Shown piece by piece: positions 15,262 through 23,852 of a DNA stretch of 42,368 nucleotides. Below the pieces are notes generated by a model. It was not told the DNA's origin. It saw only the letters and a list, made by a program, of their open reading frames with translations, and searched no databases. The stretch is from positions 1-42,368 of the forward strand of contig JAKLQX010000059.1 in assembly GCA_022013085.1 (NCBI GenBank). The letters are read 5' to 3'. Made by a program: the position numbers and the translations under genes. Positions within the stretch are counted from its first letter, which is position 1, and the number at the start of each line of letters is the position of its first letter. Origin of the DNA: Candidatus Omnitrophota bacterium (lineage in GTDB: Bacteria > Omnitrophota > Gorgyraeia > Gygaellales > Profunditerraquicolaceae).

Positions 15262-15758
15262 TCATTACCGGTAAAAGCTTGAAATTAGGAGATAATATCA
15301 ATACGGATTTTATTATTTCCGGAAGGTATAAGTTTGCTATCACGGATATGAAAGAGCTGGCCAAGCATATTATGGAAGATATCGATCCTAATTTTACTTC
15401 TAAAATTACCCCGGGTAAATCTATTATTGTCGCCGGATCTAATTTTGGGTTAGGTTCAAGCCGCGAACAGGCTCCCCTAGTTATTAAAGAAGCAGGGATT
15501 GTGGCAGTTTTAGCAAAAGAGTTTGCGCGTATATTTTTTCGTAATGGTTTTAATATTGGTTTACCCTTAATTACAACTGATACTTCTAAGATTGATGAAC
15601 ATGATGCTTTAGAAATTGATTTAGATATTGGGGTAGTCAAGAATTTGACTAAGGGGATTGATTTAGAGATTAAGCCCATGCCAAAATTTATGCAAGAACT
15701 TTTGCGCGATGGCGGGATAATAAATTATTATAAGAAACATGGAGAATTAAAAGTTTAA
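15258..15758 (+). CDS. Aconitase-superfamily small subunit (LeuD-type)
   Basis: Small swivelling-domain subunit, 166 aa, partner of the LeuC-type protein at 12940. It has GDNINTDFIISGRYKFAI at the start, where the substrate-specificity loop lies, and the diagnostic FGLGSSREQAPLVIKEAG. The specificity residues (RYKF) are not decisive to me between isopropylmalate, homoaconitate and citrate. Its ATG overlaps the pilT stop (ATGA), and the next gene begins immediately after its stop. Confidence 0.86.
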   Translation: MIITGKSLKLGDNINTDFIISGRYKFAITDMKELAKHIMEDIDPNFTSKITPGKSIIVAGSNFGLGSSREQAPLVIKEAGIVAVLAKEFARIFFRNGFNIGLPLITTDTSKIDEHDALEIDLDIGVVKNLTKGIDLEIKPMPKFMQELLRDGGIINYYKKHGELKV

Positions 15759-16856
15759 ATGCAAAGAATGCAGCATAAGATAACTTTGATTCCTGGAGAT
15801 GGTATTGGCCTTGAGGTTTCGCTTGCAGCCAAGAGATGTATTGACGCAACAGGGGTTAATATTGAGTGGGTCCAAATGTCTGCTGGCCAAGATGCGCTAG
15901 ATAAAACAGGAGAGCTTCTGCCGCAGAGTGTCTTGGATTCGATTAAAGAGAATAAGGTGGCTTTAAAAGGCCCGATTACTACTCCAGTTGGCACGGGTTT
16001 TCGTTCGATAAACGTGGCAATCAGGCAAGCTTTAGATCTCTATGCTTGCGTGCGTCCAGCAAAAAGTTATGTAGGAGTTAAAAGTAATTTTAAAGATATC
16101 GATTTGGTTATTATCAGGGAGAATAGCGAAGATCTTTACGCGGGCATAGAATTTGAAGAGGGGGATCTTAAGACTCTGGAATTAATCCATCAAATCGAAA
16201 AAGATACTAAGAAGAAGATTCGTTCGGATTCCGGGATAACGATTAAATCGATATCTAAATTTGCTTCGGAAAGGATTGTTAGGTTTGCTTTTGAATATGC
16301 TTTAAAAAATAACCGCAAGAAAGTTACCTGTGTGCATAAAGCTAATATTATGAAATTTACTGACGGCTTATTTTTAAAAATTGCCCGCCAAGTCGCGCAA
16401 GATTTTCAGGGAAAAATAGTTTTTGAAGAAAGAATTGTTGATAATATGGCAATGCAATTAGTTCAGAAGCCGCATAATTATGATGTTTTAGTTTTGCCCA
16501 ATCTTTACGGGGATATTATTTCAGATCTTTGCGCTGGATTAATCGGCGGTTTAGGTATTGCCCCAGGGGCAAATATTGGAGATAATGCAGCGGTTTTTGA
16601 GGCTGTTCATGGATCTGCTCCAAAATATAAGGGTCAGAACAAAGTTAATCCTACTGCGATGATTTTATCGGGAGCGCTTATGTTGCGCTATATCAAGGAA
16701 GACGCAGCAGCCTTAAAATTAGAAAGGGCAGTAAAAGAGGTAATTGCTGAAGGTGAATTTGTTACGTATGATTTGAAGGCTAGTCCACTCGACGCGTCTG
16801 CTGTGGGTACAGAAGAAATGGCTGATGCGATTATTAAAAGAATAAAGGGAAAATAG
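15759..16856 (+). CDS. NAD-type isocitrate dehydrogenase
   Basis: This enzyme oxidatively decarboxylates isocitrate to 2-oxoglutarate, most likely with NAD+. The 365-aa beta-decarboxylating dehydrogenase shows [20 protein letters not shown] with Ser and Asn at the isocitrate-binding positions. It also has [25 protein letters not shown] and [15 protein letters not shown], with the metal-site [19 protein letters not shown]. This resembles the IDH3-like NAD group rather than LeuB, which has RELTGGIYFG at the equivalent place. Starts with MQRMQ, or alternatively at the second Met. Confidence 0.87.
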   Translation: MQRMQHKITLIPGDGIGLEVSLAAKRCIDATGVNIEWVQMSAGQDALDKTGELLPQSVLDSIKENKVALKGPITTPVGTGFRSINVAIRQALDLYACVRPAKSYVGVKSNFKDIDLVIIRENSEDLYAGIEFEEGDLKTLELIHQIEKDTKKKIRSDSGITIKSISKFASERIVRFAFEYALKNNRKKVTCVHKANIMKFTDGLFLKIARQVAQDFQGKIVFEERIVDNMAMQLVQKPHNYDVLVLPNLYGDIISDLCAGLIGGLGIAPGANIGDNAAVFEAVHGSAPKYKGQNKVNPTAMILSGALMLRYIKEDAAALKLERAVKEVIAEGEFVTYDLKASPLDASAVGTEEMADAIIKRIKGK

Positions 16857-16858
16857 CT

Positions 16859-17776
16859 TTGAAAATATCTGTTATTGGGGCAGGAAATGTAGGTAGTTTG
16901 GCAGCTATGCGTATTGCCGGCGATGGATTAGGCGATGTCTTGCTTATTGATATAGCTAAAGGATTGGCTCATGGTAAGGCATTAGATTTAGAAGATGCGC
17001 GTGCGATTCTAAAATATAACTATAACATCAAAGGCAGCGATGATATTCGTCAAATAAGAGATTCGGATATTATAGTGATTACTGCTGGCCTTGCGCGTAA
17101 ACCTGGGATGAGCCGCGAGGAATTGTTATCTAAGAACGCCCAGATTTTAAAAGAAGTATGTTTGAATATTAAGGAATTAGCAAAGCAGGCCATAGTAATA
17201 GTTGTTACCAACCCTCTAGATATCATGACGTTTTATGCTTTAAAAATAACCGGTTTTAAGCCAGAGAAGGTCTTTGGTATGGGTATCAGCCTTGATACTG
17301 CTAGATTTGCCAATCTTATTGCTAAAGAATTAGCTATTCCTGTTACGGATGTGGAAGCATTAGTAATTGGCGCGCACGGAGAAGCGATGTTGCCTTTGCC
17401 GAGATTTACTAAAATTAAGGGTGTACTTTTAGATGAATTTATTGATGAGAAAAAAGAAGAGCTATTAGTTAGCCGTACAATTAATCGTGGTGCAGAGATT
17501 GTCGAAAGCCTTGGATCGGGAAGTGCTTTCTTTGCTCCATCTGCTGCGATTAGCGCAATTGTCAGGGCAATAGTAAAAGATGAGAAACGTACCATTGGCC
17601 TGTGTAGTTATTTAAATGGTGAGTATGGTATTAAAAATACATGTATTGGTGTTCCTTGCCGAATAGGTAAAAACGGTATTGAGAAAGTAATTGAATTAGA
17701 TCTTACCAAAGAAGAGTTAGCAAGGCTAGTTAAATCAAGCGATTTAGTGGCTAGCGCGCAAGCACAGTTGGCTTAA
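16859..17776 (+). CDS. mdh: Malate dehydrogenase (LDH-like, NAD-dependent)
   Basis: Interconverts malate and oxaloacetate with NAD+. The 305-aa protein starts with TTG at 16859, directly at the Rossmann motif (MKISVIGAGNVGSLAAMRIA). ITAGLARKPGMSREELL carries the substrate Arg, VVTNPLDIMTFYALKITG follows, and VIGAHGEAMLPLPR holds the catalytic His. The Arg in the active-site loop favours malate over lactate. It sits two bases after the isocitrate dehydrogenase gene, forming a partial TCA cluster. Confidence 0.93.
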   Translation: MKISVIGAGNVGSLAAMRIAGDGLGDVLLIDIAKGLAHGKALDLEDARAILKYNYNIKGSDDIRQIRDSDIIVITAGLARKPGMSREELLSKNAQILKEVCLNIKELAKQAIVIVVTNPLDIMTFYALKITGFKPEKVFGMGISLDTARFANLIAKELAIPVTDVEALVIGAHGEAMLPLPRFTKIKGVLLDEFIDEKKEELLVSRTINRGAEIVESLGSGSAFFAPSAAISAIVRAIVKDEKRTIGLCSYLNGEYGIKNTCIGVPCRIGKNGIEKVIELDLTKEELARLVKSSDLVASAQAQLA

Positions 17777-17779
17777 TCC

Positions 17780-19099
17780 ATGTCTATGTATGATTTGTCT
17801 ATTATCGGAGCTGGTTGGGCAGGTTTCAACGCTGTGTTCAGGGCAAAACAATTAGGCCTTAAAGTTTGTCTTATCGAAGGTAATCAAATCGGCGGAACTT
17901 GCCTTAACCGCGGTTGTATCCCTACTAAGGCTTTAATCCAATCCGCAAAAATATATTCCCTGGCAAAAAAATCATCTGTTTTTGGCATTGAGTCAGATAA
18001 TCCACGCCTTAATTTTAACAAAATTCAAGAACGGAAAGATAAAATTATTAAGCTTCTCAAGCTCGGCATGCAAAGCAGGCTTGTGGGTATTGATTTTATC
18101 AACTCTTACGCGGAAATAATTTCTGCAAATGAAATAAAAACTTCTAATGAGGTGATAAAAAGCAAATTTATACTCATTGCTACGGGAAGCCAGCCGGCGG
18201 TTATTCCTGAGTTAGCGTTTGATCATATAAAAGTAATTAATAGTGATGATATTTTGTCTTTAACTGAAATTCCACAATCCTTGTTAGTTATTGGAGGCGG
18301 GGTTATAGGCTGTGAATTTGCTAGTTTGTTTTCAATTCTAGGTAGTCAGGTATCGGTGATAGAAAAGATGCCATTTATTTTACCTAACGAGGACAAAGAA
18401 GTAGGAAGAAAAATGGGGGTAATTTTTAAGAAAAATGGGGTAAATGTTTCTGTCAATACTGATGTTTTGAATATTGATTTGAATCAATATTCAAAAATTT
18501 TGGTTTGCGTGGGTAGAACTCCTAATGTAGCAGGATTAGGTTTAGAAAAGTTGGGAGTAGCATTAGAAAGTGGGAGAGTTGTGGTTAATGACTATTTAGA
18601 AACCAGCATTCCCAATATCTATGCAAGCGGTGATTGCGCTAGTCGAGTAATGCTGGCACATTATGCAGCTTATCAAGGTGAAATAGCAGTTGGTAATATG
18701 GTAAGCAAGCTCAAGTCTAAAGCAGATAATACAGTTATTCCTAGTTGTATATTTACTGATCCTGAGATTGCTAGCGTTGGATTAAATGAAGACCAGGCAT
18801 TAAAAACTCAAATAGCAATTAAAGTGCATAAATTTGATTTTCTCAGGTCTGGGATGGCGCGTATTATGGAAGAGAGCGAAGGATTTATTAAGGTGATAAG
18901 TGATGATAAAAGCCAAGAGATAATTGGTGCGACTATTATTGGCCCAAAAGCAACGGAATTAATTGCTGTTTTTTGCGTAGCAGTTTCAGCACATCTAAAG
19001 GTTAACCAGCTTCGTGATATAATCTTTGCGCATCCTACGCTTTCAGAATCAATAGGTGAGGCTATGTGTAATAGTATCTCAGGCACCCCGCGCTTATAG
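17780..19099 (+). CDS. lpdA: Dihydrolipoamide dehydrogenase
   Basis: FAD-dependent E3 enzyme that reoxidises dihydrolipoyl groups with NAD+. The 439-aa protein has an N-terminal FAD motif (SIIGAGWAGFNAVFRA) and the redox disulfide Cys41/Cys46 in GGTCLNRGCIPTKAL. The NAD motif is VIGGGVIGCEFASLF, and the dimer-interface catalytic block is FAHPTLSESIGEAM. The last codons (GTPRL and stop) lie inside a family II repeat, so the natural C-terminus may have been trimmed by the element. Confidence 0.94.
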   Translation: MSMYDLSIIGAGWAGFNAVFRAKQLGLKVCLIEGNQIGGTCLNRGCIPTKALIQSAKIYSLAKKSSVFGIESDNPRLNFNKIQERKDKIIKLLKLGMQSRLVGIDFINSYAEIISANEIKTSNEVIKSKFILIATGSQPAVIPELAFDHIKVINSDDILSLTEIPQSLLVIGGGVIGCEFASLFSILGSQVSVIEKMPFILPNEDKEVGRKMGVIFKKNGVNVSVNTDVLNIDLNQYSKILVCVGRTPNVAGLGLEKLGVALESGRVVVNDYLETSIPNIYASGDCASRVMLAHYAAYQGEIAVGNMVSKLKSKADNTVIPSCIFTDPEIASVGLNEDQALKTQIAIKVHKFDFLRSGMARIMEESEGFIKVISDDKSQEIIGATIIGPKATELIAVFCVAVSAHLKVNQLRDIIFAHPTLSESIGEAMCNSISGTPRL

Positions 19100-19204
19100 G
19101 AATTGCGCGGGTGTTCGCCTGGTGGCGAAAATTGCGCGGGTGTGCCCTTGTGGTCTAACACCCGGCCTTAATGGAGTGGCCGGTGTGCCCTTGTGGTCAA
19201 GGAG
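19080..19204 (+). repeat. Family II multi-hairpin element, copy 3 (lpdA-lipoyl gene)
   Basis: One left arm CACCCCGCGC (19084-19093) faces two identical right arms GCGCGGGTG (19105-19113 and 19134-19142), separated by the small hairpin TCGCCTGGTGGCGA. This arrangement allows two alternative folds. A second unit, ACACCCGGCC (19158-19167) with GGCCGGTGT (19178-19186), has the same bulged C as the rpsH-rplF copy. The element ends in the SD AAGGAG (19199-19204). It overlaps the last codons of lpdA. Confidence 0.85.
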
Positions 19205-19210
19205 ACTAAT

Positions 19211-19447
19211 ATGGTAAAAGTTGTTTTGCCGGAGTTAGGGGTTGGGATTAAGAAAGCAACTGTATCCTACTGGTTTTTTAAAGATGGAGAAAGGGTAAAA
19301 GAGAAGGATGATTTAGTTGAATTGGTTACTGATAAGGCAACTTTTAATTTACCTAGCCCATGTACAGGGGTGATTGCCGAAATTATGTACAGTGAAGGTG
19401 ATGATGTAGATGTGGGACAGATATTGGCGGTAATTAATGAAGAGTAA
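19211..19447 (+). CDS. Free-standing lipoyl/biotinyl carrier-domain protein
   Basis: A 78-aa protein consisting of a single biotinyl/lipoyl domain (MVKVVLPELGVGIKKATVSY). The lysine to be modified lies in LVTDKATFNLPSP, the E-T-D-K-A-type lipoylation hairpin, and the second half is GVIAEIMYSEGDDVDVGQIL. Normally this domain is the N-terminal part of an E2 acyltransferase; no catalytic domain follows here. Next to lpdA it could act as a mobile lipoyl arm for a dehydrogenase encoded elsewhere. ATG 19211 is chosen because SD AAGGAG lies seven bases upstream; the longer open frame enters the repeat element. Confidence 0.88.
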   Translation: MVKVVLPELGVGIKKATVSYWFFKDGERVKEKDDLVELVTDKATFNLPSPCTGVIAEIMYSEGDDVDVGQILAVINEE

Positions 19448-19461
19448 TGTCCGTGCCTGCC

Positions 19462-19490
19462 TTGACAACCTATGGTTTTTCTAGTATAAG
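19462..19490 (+). promoter_or_regulatory. Sigma70-type promoter for the HD-GYP gene
   Basis: TTGACA at 19462-19467 and TATAAG at 19485-19490 are separated by exactly 17 bases. Transcription would start near 19497, about 30 bases ahead of the ATG at 19529. This suggests the lipoyl gene ends one transcription unit and the signalling/envelope genes begin another. Confidence 0.75.
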
Positions 19491-19528
19491 TATATCTATC
19501 TTGAATATATAAAACTTAAATTAAAAAT

Positions 19529-20695
19529 ATGGCGATTGATTATAAGAAGGAACTTGAAAACGCAGCTAGGAATATGATCTTTGTGCACGATCCTGATCTT
19601 TTGATTAAGATGATTGTGCGCATGGTGGTTAATAAAGCTAATATTAGCCATGCCAGTTTCTTTTTGCACAATAAAGAAAAGCAAGGTTATCTGCTTACTG
19701 TTTCTAAAGGTGCTTTAGCTAAGAAGTTACCTCTGGATTTAATTTGTATTGATAAAGACGACGTATTGGTCCGTTTTTTTAGAGAGCATAAAAACAGCTT
19801 TATTTTTGGTAGAGAGGCATTGGTTTATCAAGAGGCTAAGGCTGCATTGGTTGGCAATAAAGTTAAGCAGGAGGCTAAGCAGCAGCTAGCGCAAGTTCTT
19901 TATCAAATGGAGCTTTTGAAAACTGTAGTTTGTATACCTAGTTTTTTTCGCGATGAGTTACTCGGCCTTTTATTATTAGGAGAAAAGAATATTGGGAAAA
20001 AATTCGTTGATGAAGAATTGGATTTTTTTGAAGCGCTCAATTCTAATGTAGCTATGGTGATTAGAAACGCCCAGCTATTTAAGCAGCTGGAGTATGAGTT
20101 GGAACGAAAGCATCAGCTTTTTGTGCGCACTACAATTGCTTTGGCCGCAGCCATTGAAGCCAAAGATCATTACACTCATGGGCATACTACTCGGGTAACT
20201 AATTTTAGCCTTGAGATTGCGCAAAAAATAAATCAGAATTCCAAAAAAACATTTGATAATAAATTCTTGGAAAATTTACATATCGCTAGCCTTTTGCATG
20301 ATATTGGAAAGATTGGCGTGCCTGAGCATATTTTAAATAAGAGAAGCGGTTTAACTATTGGCGAGAGAAATCGTATTAAGGAACATCCCATGATTGGAGT
20401 GAACATTCTTAAATCCATTAAGGAGCTTGAATTTCCTATGCTTGGAGTAAAATATCACCATGAGCGGTTTGATGGCTTAGGTTATCCTGAAGGGTTAATC
20501 GGCGAACAGATTCCGCTATTAGCTTCTATAATTTCTGTCGCGGATTCATTTGATGCTATGACTACTGATAGGCCGTATCGGCCGGCTTTAGTTAGAGATG
20601 AAGCTATTAATGAAATTAAAAAATTAAGCGGACAGCAATTTTGTCCTCGGGTAGCGGACACTTTCTTAGAACTCTGCCAAGAAGGTAAAATTTAA
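19529..20695 (+). CDS. GAF plus HD-GYP domain phosphodiesterase-like protein
   Basis: A 388-aa soluble signalling protein. Residues about 10-185 look like a GAF-type sensory region. A helical linker (QLFKQLEYELERKHQLFVRT) leads to the HD-GYP domain. The domain has His257-Asp258 in LLHDIGKIGVPEHILNK, EHPMIGVNIL, and HHERFDGLGYPEG with Gly318-Tyr319-Pro320. HD-GYP proteins with all metal ligands hydrolyse cyclic di-GMP or related dinucleotides, and the motif set is complete. No SD is evident before the ATG. Confidence 0.9.
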   Translation: MAIDYKKELENAARNMIFVHDPDLLIKMIVRMVVNKANISHASFFLHNKEKQGYLLTVSKGALAKKLPLDLICIDKDDVLVRFFREHKNSFIFGREALVYQEAKAALVGNKVKQEAKQQLAQVLYQMELLKTVVCIPSFFRDELLGLLLLGEKNIGKKFVDEELDFFEALNSNVAMVIRNAQLFKQLEYELERKHQLFVRTTIALAAAIEAKDHYTHGHTTRVTNFSLEIAQKINQNSKKTFDNKFLENLHIASLLHDIGKIGVPEHILNKRSGLTIGERNRIKEHPMIGVNILKSIKELEFPMLGVKYHHERFDGLGYPEGLIGEQIPLLASIISVADSFDAMTTDRPYRPALVRDEAINEIKKLSGQQFCPRVADTFLELCQEGKI

Positions 20696-20697
20696 CA

Positions 20698-21822
20698 GTG
20701 CTCTCCATGCATCCTAAGCGTATAATCTTAATGTATATCTCAGAAGTTTCTGGCCATCGCAGTGCTACTCTGGCTATTGAGAAAGCAATTAAAGTATTCC
20801 AGCCTCAGAGCGAAATTCTAAATATAAACGCTTTTAATTATACTAATCCAATATCTGAAAAGGTTATTAATCGGATCTATATGGAGGTGATTAAGTATAC
20901 CCCTAAACTCTGGGATTACCTTTATGATAATCCTAAAGTAGTAAAAAGCCTTGAGAAGATAAAGTCAAATATTCACAAATCAAATTCCCCGAAATTAAAG
21001 AAACTTTTTGATAAATTCAATCCAGACCTGGTAGTTTGTACCCAGGCTTATCCATGCGGAATGGTAGCGGATTACAAGAAAACTTATAATGTGGATCTGC
21101 CGTTAGTTGCCGTGCTTACAGATTATATACCGCATGCTTATTGGGTGTATGACACGGTTAATTATTATATAACCCCAACGGAGGATGTTTCATTGCGTTT
21201 AGAAAAAAAAGGCGTTGAAAAGTGCAAAATCAAGTCTCTTGGTATACCTTTTGACCATAAATTTAATCAAAAATTAAATAGCGATGAAATTTATCATAAA
21301 TTAAAATTAAACCCGTATAAGCCAGTGGTTTTAATTATGGGTGGTGGCCAGGGTTTAGGCCCAGTTAAGACTATTGTGAAATCATTAGAAAAAAGCGAGC
21401 ATGATCTACAGGAGTTGATTGTTACGGGAACGAATAAAAAATTATTTCGTTCTTTAAAACGCAAGATTAAGCATTATAAGAAGGATATCCGTATTTTTGG
21501 TTTTGTGCAAAATATTCATGAGTTGATGCATATTTCTAAAGTCATTATATCTAAACCCGGAGGCGTAACTACCGCGGAAGTATTGAGCATGAAATTGCCT
21601 ATGGTTATTGTAAAACCTATTCCCGGACAGGAAATTAATAATACAAATTTTCTTACCTTTAAAGGCGCAGCTATTAAAGTAGATGAGCCAAAAGAGGTGT
21701 ATCAAGTTATTGATGAATTATTAGAGGATAAAACAAAGCTAGAGCTTCTTAAACAGGCTGCAGGCCAGATTGCCAAGCCTGATGCGAGTATGGATATTGC
21801 CAAGCTTCTCTTAAGCTTATAG
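20698..21822 (+). CDS. MGDG synthase/UgtP-like glycosyltransferase
   Basis: A 374-aa GT-B glycosyltransferase of the family of monogalactosyldiacylglycerol synthase and processive diacylglycerol glucosyltransferases. The N-terminal domain shows ISEVSGHRSATLAIEKAI. The C-terminal nucleotide-sugar domain has VVLIMGGGQGLGPVKTI and the donor-binding SKPGGVTTAEVLSMKLPMVI followed by PGQE. It probably glycosylates a membrane lipid at the inner membrane. GTG 20698 is two bases after the previous stop; an in-frame ATG lies at 20707. The next gene is an acyltransferase, which supports an envelope-lipid role. Confidence 0.85.
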   Translation: MLSMHPKRIILMYISEVSGHRSATLAIEKAIKVFQPQSEILNINAFNYTNPISEKVINRIYMEVIKYTPKLWDYLYDNPKVVKSLEKIKSNIHKSNSPKLKKLFDKFNPDLVVCTQAYPCGMVADYKKTYNVDLPLVAVLTDYIPHAYWVYDTVNYYITPTEDVSLRLEKKGVEKCKIKSLGIPFDHKFNQKLNSDEIYHKLKLNPYKPVVLIMGGGQGLGPVKTIVKSLEKSEHDLQELIVTGTNKKLFRSLKRKIKHYKKDIRIFGFVQNIHELMHISKVIISKPGGVTTAEVLSMKLPMVIVKPIPGQEINNTNFLTFKGAAIKVDEPKEVYQVIDELLEDKTKLELLKQAAGQIAKPDASMDIAKLLLSL

Positions 21823-21824
21823 TC

Positions 21825-22679
21825 GTGCTAAATTATTATATTTATCGGATAGGAAAATTTATTGCTCTAGTTTTACCATTAAGGTTGGTTTATGCTTTGG
21901 CAGTTTTCTTAGCTGATTTACATTATCTGTTTGCATTTCGTGACCGTCGTTTTGTAAAAGGAAACCTAAGGCTAATTTTTCCACAGAAATCTCTTTCCGA
22001 TCTTCGAAAATTAAGCAGGCTGGTTTTCCGTAATTTTGCCAAATACCTGACGGATTTCTTCCGTTTTGAAAAGCTTAACCAGCAATTCATAAAACAAAAT
22101 ATAAAATTAGAGAACCTGCATTATTTTGATGAAGCTTTAGCTAAGGGCAAGGGCGTAGTTGTTTTGACCGCGCATTTAGGTAATTGGGAGTTAGGTGGAG
22201 TAGTTATAGCGCAATTAGGCTATCCATTTTGGGCGGTGGCTTTGCCGCATAAAAGTAAAAAAGTTAATGCTTTTTTTGATGCGCAAAGAAATAGTAAGGG
22301 GGTTAAGGTTATTGCCATGGGTAAAGCTGTAAGAAGTTGTATCTCCGAAATCAGAAATAACCATATGGTTGCTTTAGTAGGAGATCGGGATTTCACTGAA
22401 AAAGGAATTGTGATAGATTTTTTTGGGTTACCTACGCATTTTCCCGAAGGCCCGGCAGCTTTGAGCCTTTTGACCGGCGCCCCCATTGTTCCGGGGTTTA
22501 TGCTTAGGAATGCAGACGATAGTTTTACTTTAAGAATAGAGAAGCCAGTAGAGTTTGATCCTACGGGAGATAAGGCTAAAGACCTAAAAAGCTTAACTAC
22601 TTTATGTAAAAATATCTTTGAAGATTATATACGTAAATACCCGGAACAATGGTATGTTTTCCGTAGATTCTGGATTTAA
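21825..22679 (+). CDS. LpxL/HtrB-like lipid acyltransferase
   Basis: A 284-aa member of the lysophospholipid/lipid A late acyltransferase family. A hydrophobic N-terminus (YRIGKFIALVLPLRLVYALA) anchors it in the inner membrane. The catalytic HX4E motif is His117-Glu122 in LTAHLGNWELGG, followed by VALVGDRDF and PEGPAALSLLTGAPIVPGFM. The C-terminal YPEQWYVFRRFW is also a family hallmark. GTG start two bases after the glycosyltransferase gene. The acceptor (lipid A or another glycolipid) is not determinable here. Confidence 0.87.
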   Translation: MLNYYIYRIGKFIALVLPLRLVYALAVFLADLHYLFAFRDRRFVKGNLRLIFPQKSLSDLRKLSRLVFRNFAKYLTDFFRFEKLNQQFIKQNIKLENLHYFDEALAKGKGVVVLTAHLGNWELGGVVIAQLGYPFWAVALPHKSKKVNAFFDAQRNSKGVKVIAMGKAVRSCISEIRNNHMVALVGDRDFTEKGIVIDFFGLPTHFPEGPAALSLLTGAPIVPGFMLRNADDSFTLRIEKPVEFDPTGDKAKDLKSLTTLCKNIFEDYIRKYPEQWYVFRRFWI

Positions 22680-22684
22680 TAAAT

Positions 22685-23362
22685 ATGCGTACTTGTGTAA
22701 TTATCCCGACTTATAATGAGTCAAAAACAATTGCCGGTTTAATTAAGCAGGTTCTTTCACTTGGGTTTAAGGTAATAGTAATTGATGATGGTTCGTCTGA
22801 TAGCACCGCTGATATTGCGCAAACTTCCGGCGTTACAGTTTTACGTAACCTTAAGAATCTTGGTAAGGGAGCTGCTTTAGTTAAAGGGTATAATTTTGCT
22901 GTTGCCCAAGGATTTGACGCAGTGATTAGTATGGATGGGGATGGGCAGCATGAGCCTAATGATTTAGCAGTATTTGTGCAAAAGGCAGAATCTTCGAATT
23001 GCGGAGTTATTGTTGGTAACCGTATGGCCGCGATTAGGCAGATGCCTGTTTTGCGTATTTTAACTAATCGTTTTATGTCTTGGTTAATTTCACTTATTAC
23101 CGGGCAGTATATACCTGATACGCAATGTGGGTTTCGTCTAGTGAGAGCCGATATATTGAGAAAAATTATTTTATCAACTACCAAATATGAAACTGAGTCT
23201 GAAATATTAATTCGCGCGGCCCGTTTAGGTGCAAGAATAGAAGCTGTACCTGTTAAGACAATTTACTTAGGGGGAAAAAGCCAGATTAATCCGTTTGTGG
23301 ATACTTTAAGATTTGTGCGTTTTATATTTTCGGAATTTTTTGGGGGTTGTAAACATGTTTGA
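22685..23362 (+). CDS. Family 2 glycosyltransferase (DPM/polyprenyl-phosphate type)
   Basis: A 225-aa GT-A transferase. It has IPTYNESKTIAGLIKQVLSL, the nucleotide-sugar motif VIVIDDGSSDSTADIA and the metal-binding SMDGDGQHEPNDL, then TQCGFRLVRADIL. It resembles dolichyl-phosphate mannosyltransferase-like enzymes that charge a polyprenyl carrier. There is no long C-terminal membrane region, although a moderately hydrophobic stretch lies near NRFMSWLISLITG. Its last eight bases overlap the next gene. Confidence 0.87.
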   Translation: MRTCVIIPTYNESKTIAGLIKQVLSLGFKVIVIDDGSSDSTADIAQTSGVTVLRNLKNLGKGAALVKGYNFAVAQGFDAVISMDGDGQHEPNDLAVFVQKAESSNCGVIVGNRMAAIRQMPVLRILTNRFMSWLISLITGQYIPDTQCGFRLVRADILRKIILSTTKYETESEILIRAARLGARIEAVPVKTIYLGGKSQINPFVDTLRFVRFIFSEFFGGCKHV

Positions 23363-23852
23363 TTTCCTATTGCACTGGTTAAAAGATTTACCAAAAGATT
23401 ATATTGTCATTATCGTCGCTGCTTTGCCTATCTCAGAACTAAGAGGGGCAATTCCGCTAGCTTTATCACTTGGAATGTCTTTGCCCAAGGCTTTTTGGCT
23501 TGCTGTATTAGGGAACTGTGTTATTGTCGCTCCCGCGCTTTTTCTTTTAGAACCAGTTACAAAATTCTTAAGGAAATTTAAGATTTGGTCTAGGTTTTTT
23601 GATTGGATTTTTGAACGCACCAAGAAAAACTCAGATTCTATTCAGAAATATGAAGCTTTAGGTTTGGTTATTTTTGTGGCAATTCCTTTACCTATAACTG
23701 GAGCCTGGAGCGGGGTAATTGCCGCTTCGCTATTTAAGATCCGCTTTCGTTATGCATTTTTAGCAATAGTCGCGGGAGTCATTTGCGCGGGTCTTATTGT
23801 TTCTACTTTATGCGCATTGGGCATTTTGAGCTGGAAGGCGGTAGTAAGATGA
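23355..23852 (+). CDS. Small multidrug export-type membrane protein (COG2426-like)
   Basis: A 165-aa integral membrane protein with about four hydrophobic segments. The opening region YIVIIVAALPISELRGAIPL and the PITGAWSGVIAASLF segment are characteristic of the family usually named small multi-drug export protein. That activity is poorly documented. ATG 23355 overlaps the preceding stop; the open frame further upstream lies inside the glycosyltransferase gene. Its stop overlaps the cobA start. Confidence 0.8.
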   Translation: MFDFLLHWLKDLPKDYIVIIVAALPISELRGAIPLALSLGMSLPKAFWLAVLGNCVIVAPALFLLEPVTKFLRKFKIWSRFFDWIFERTKKNSDSIQKYEALGLVIFVAIPLPITGAWSGVIAASLFKIRFRYAFLAIVAGVICAGLIVSTLCALGILSWKAVVR

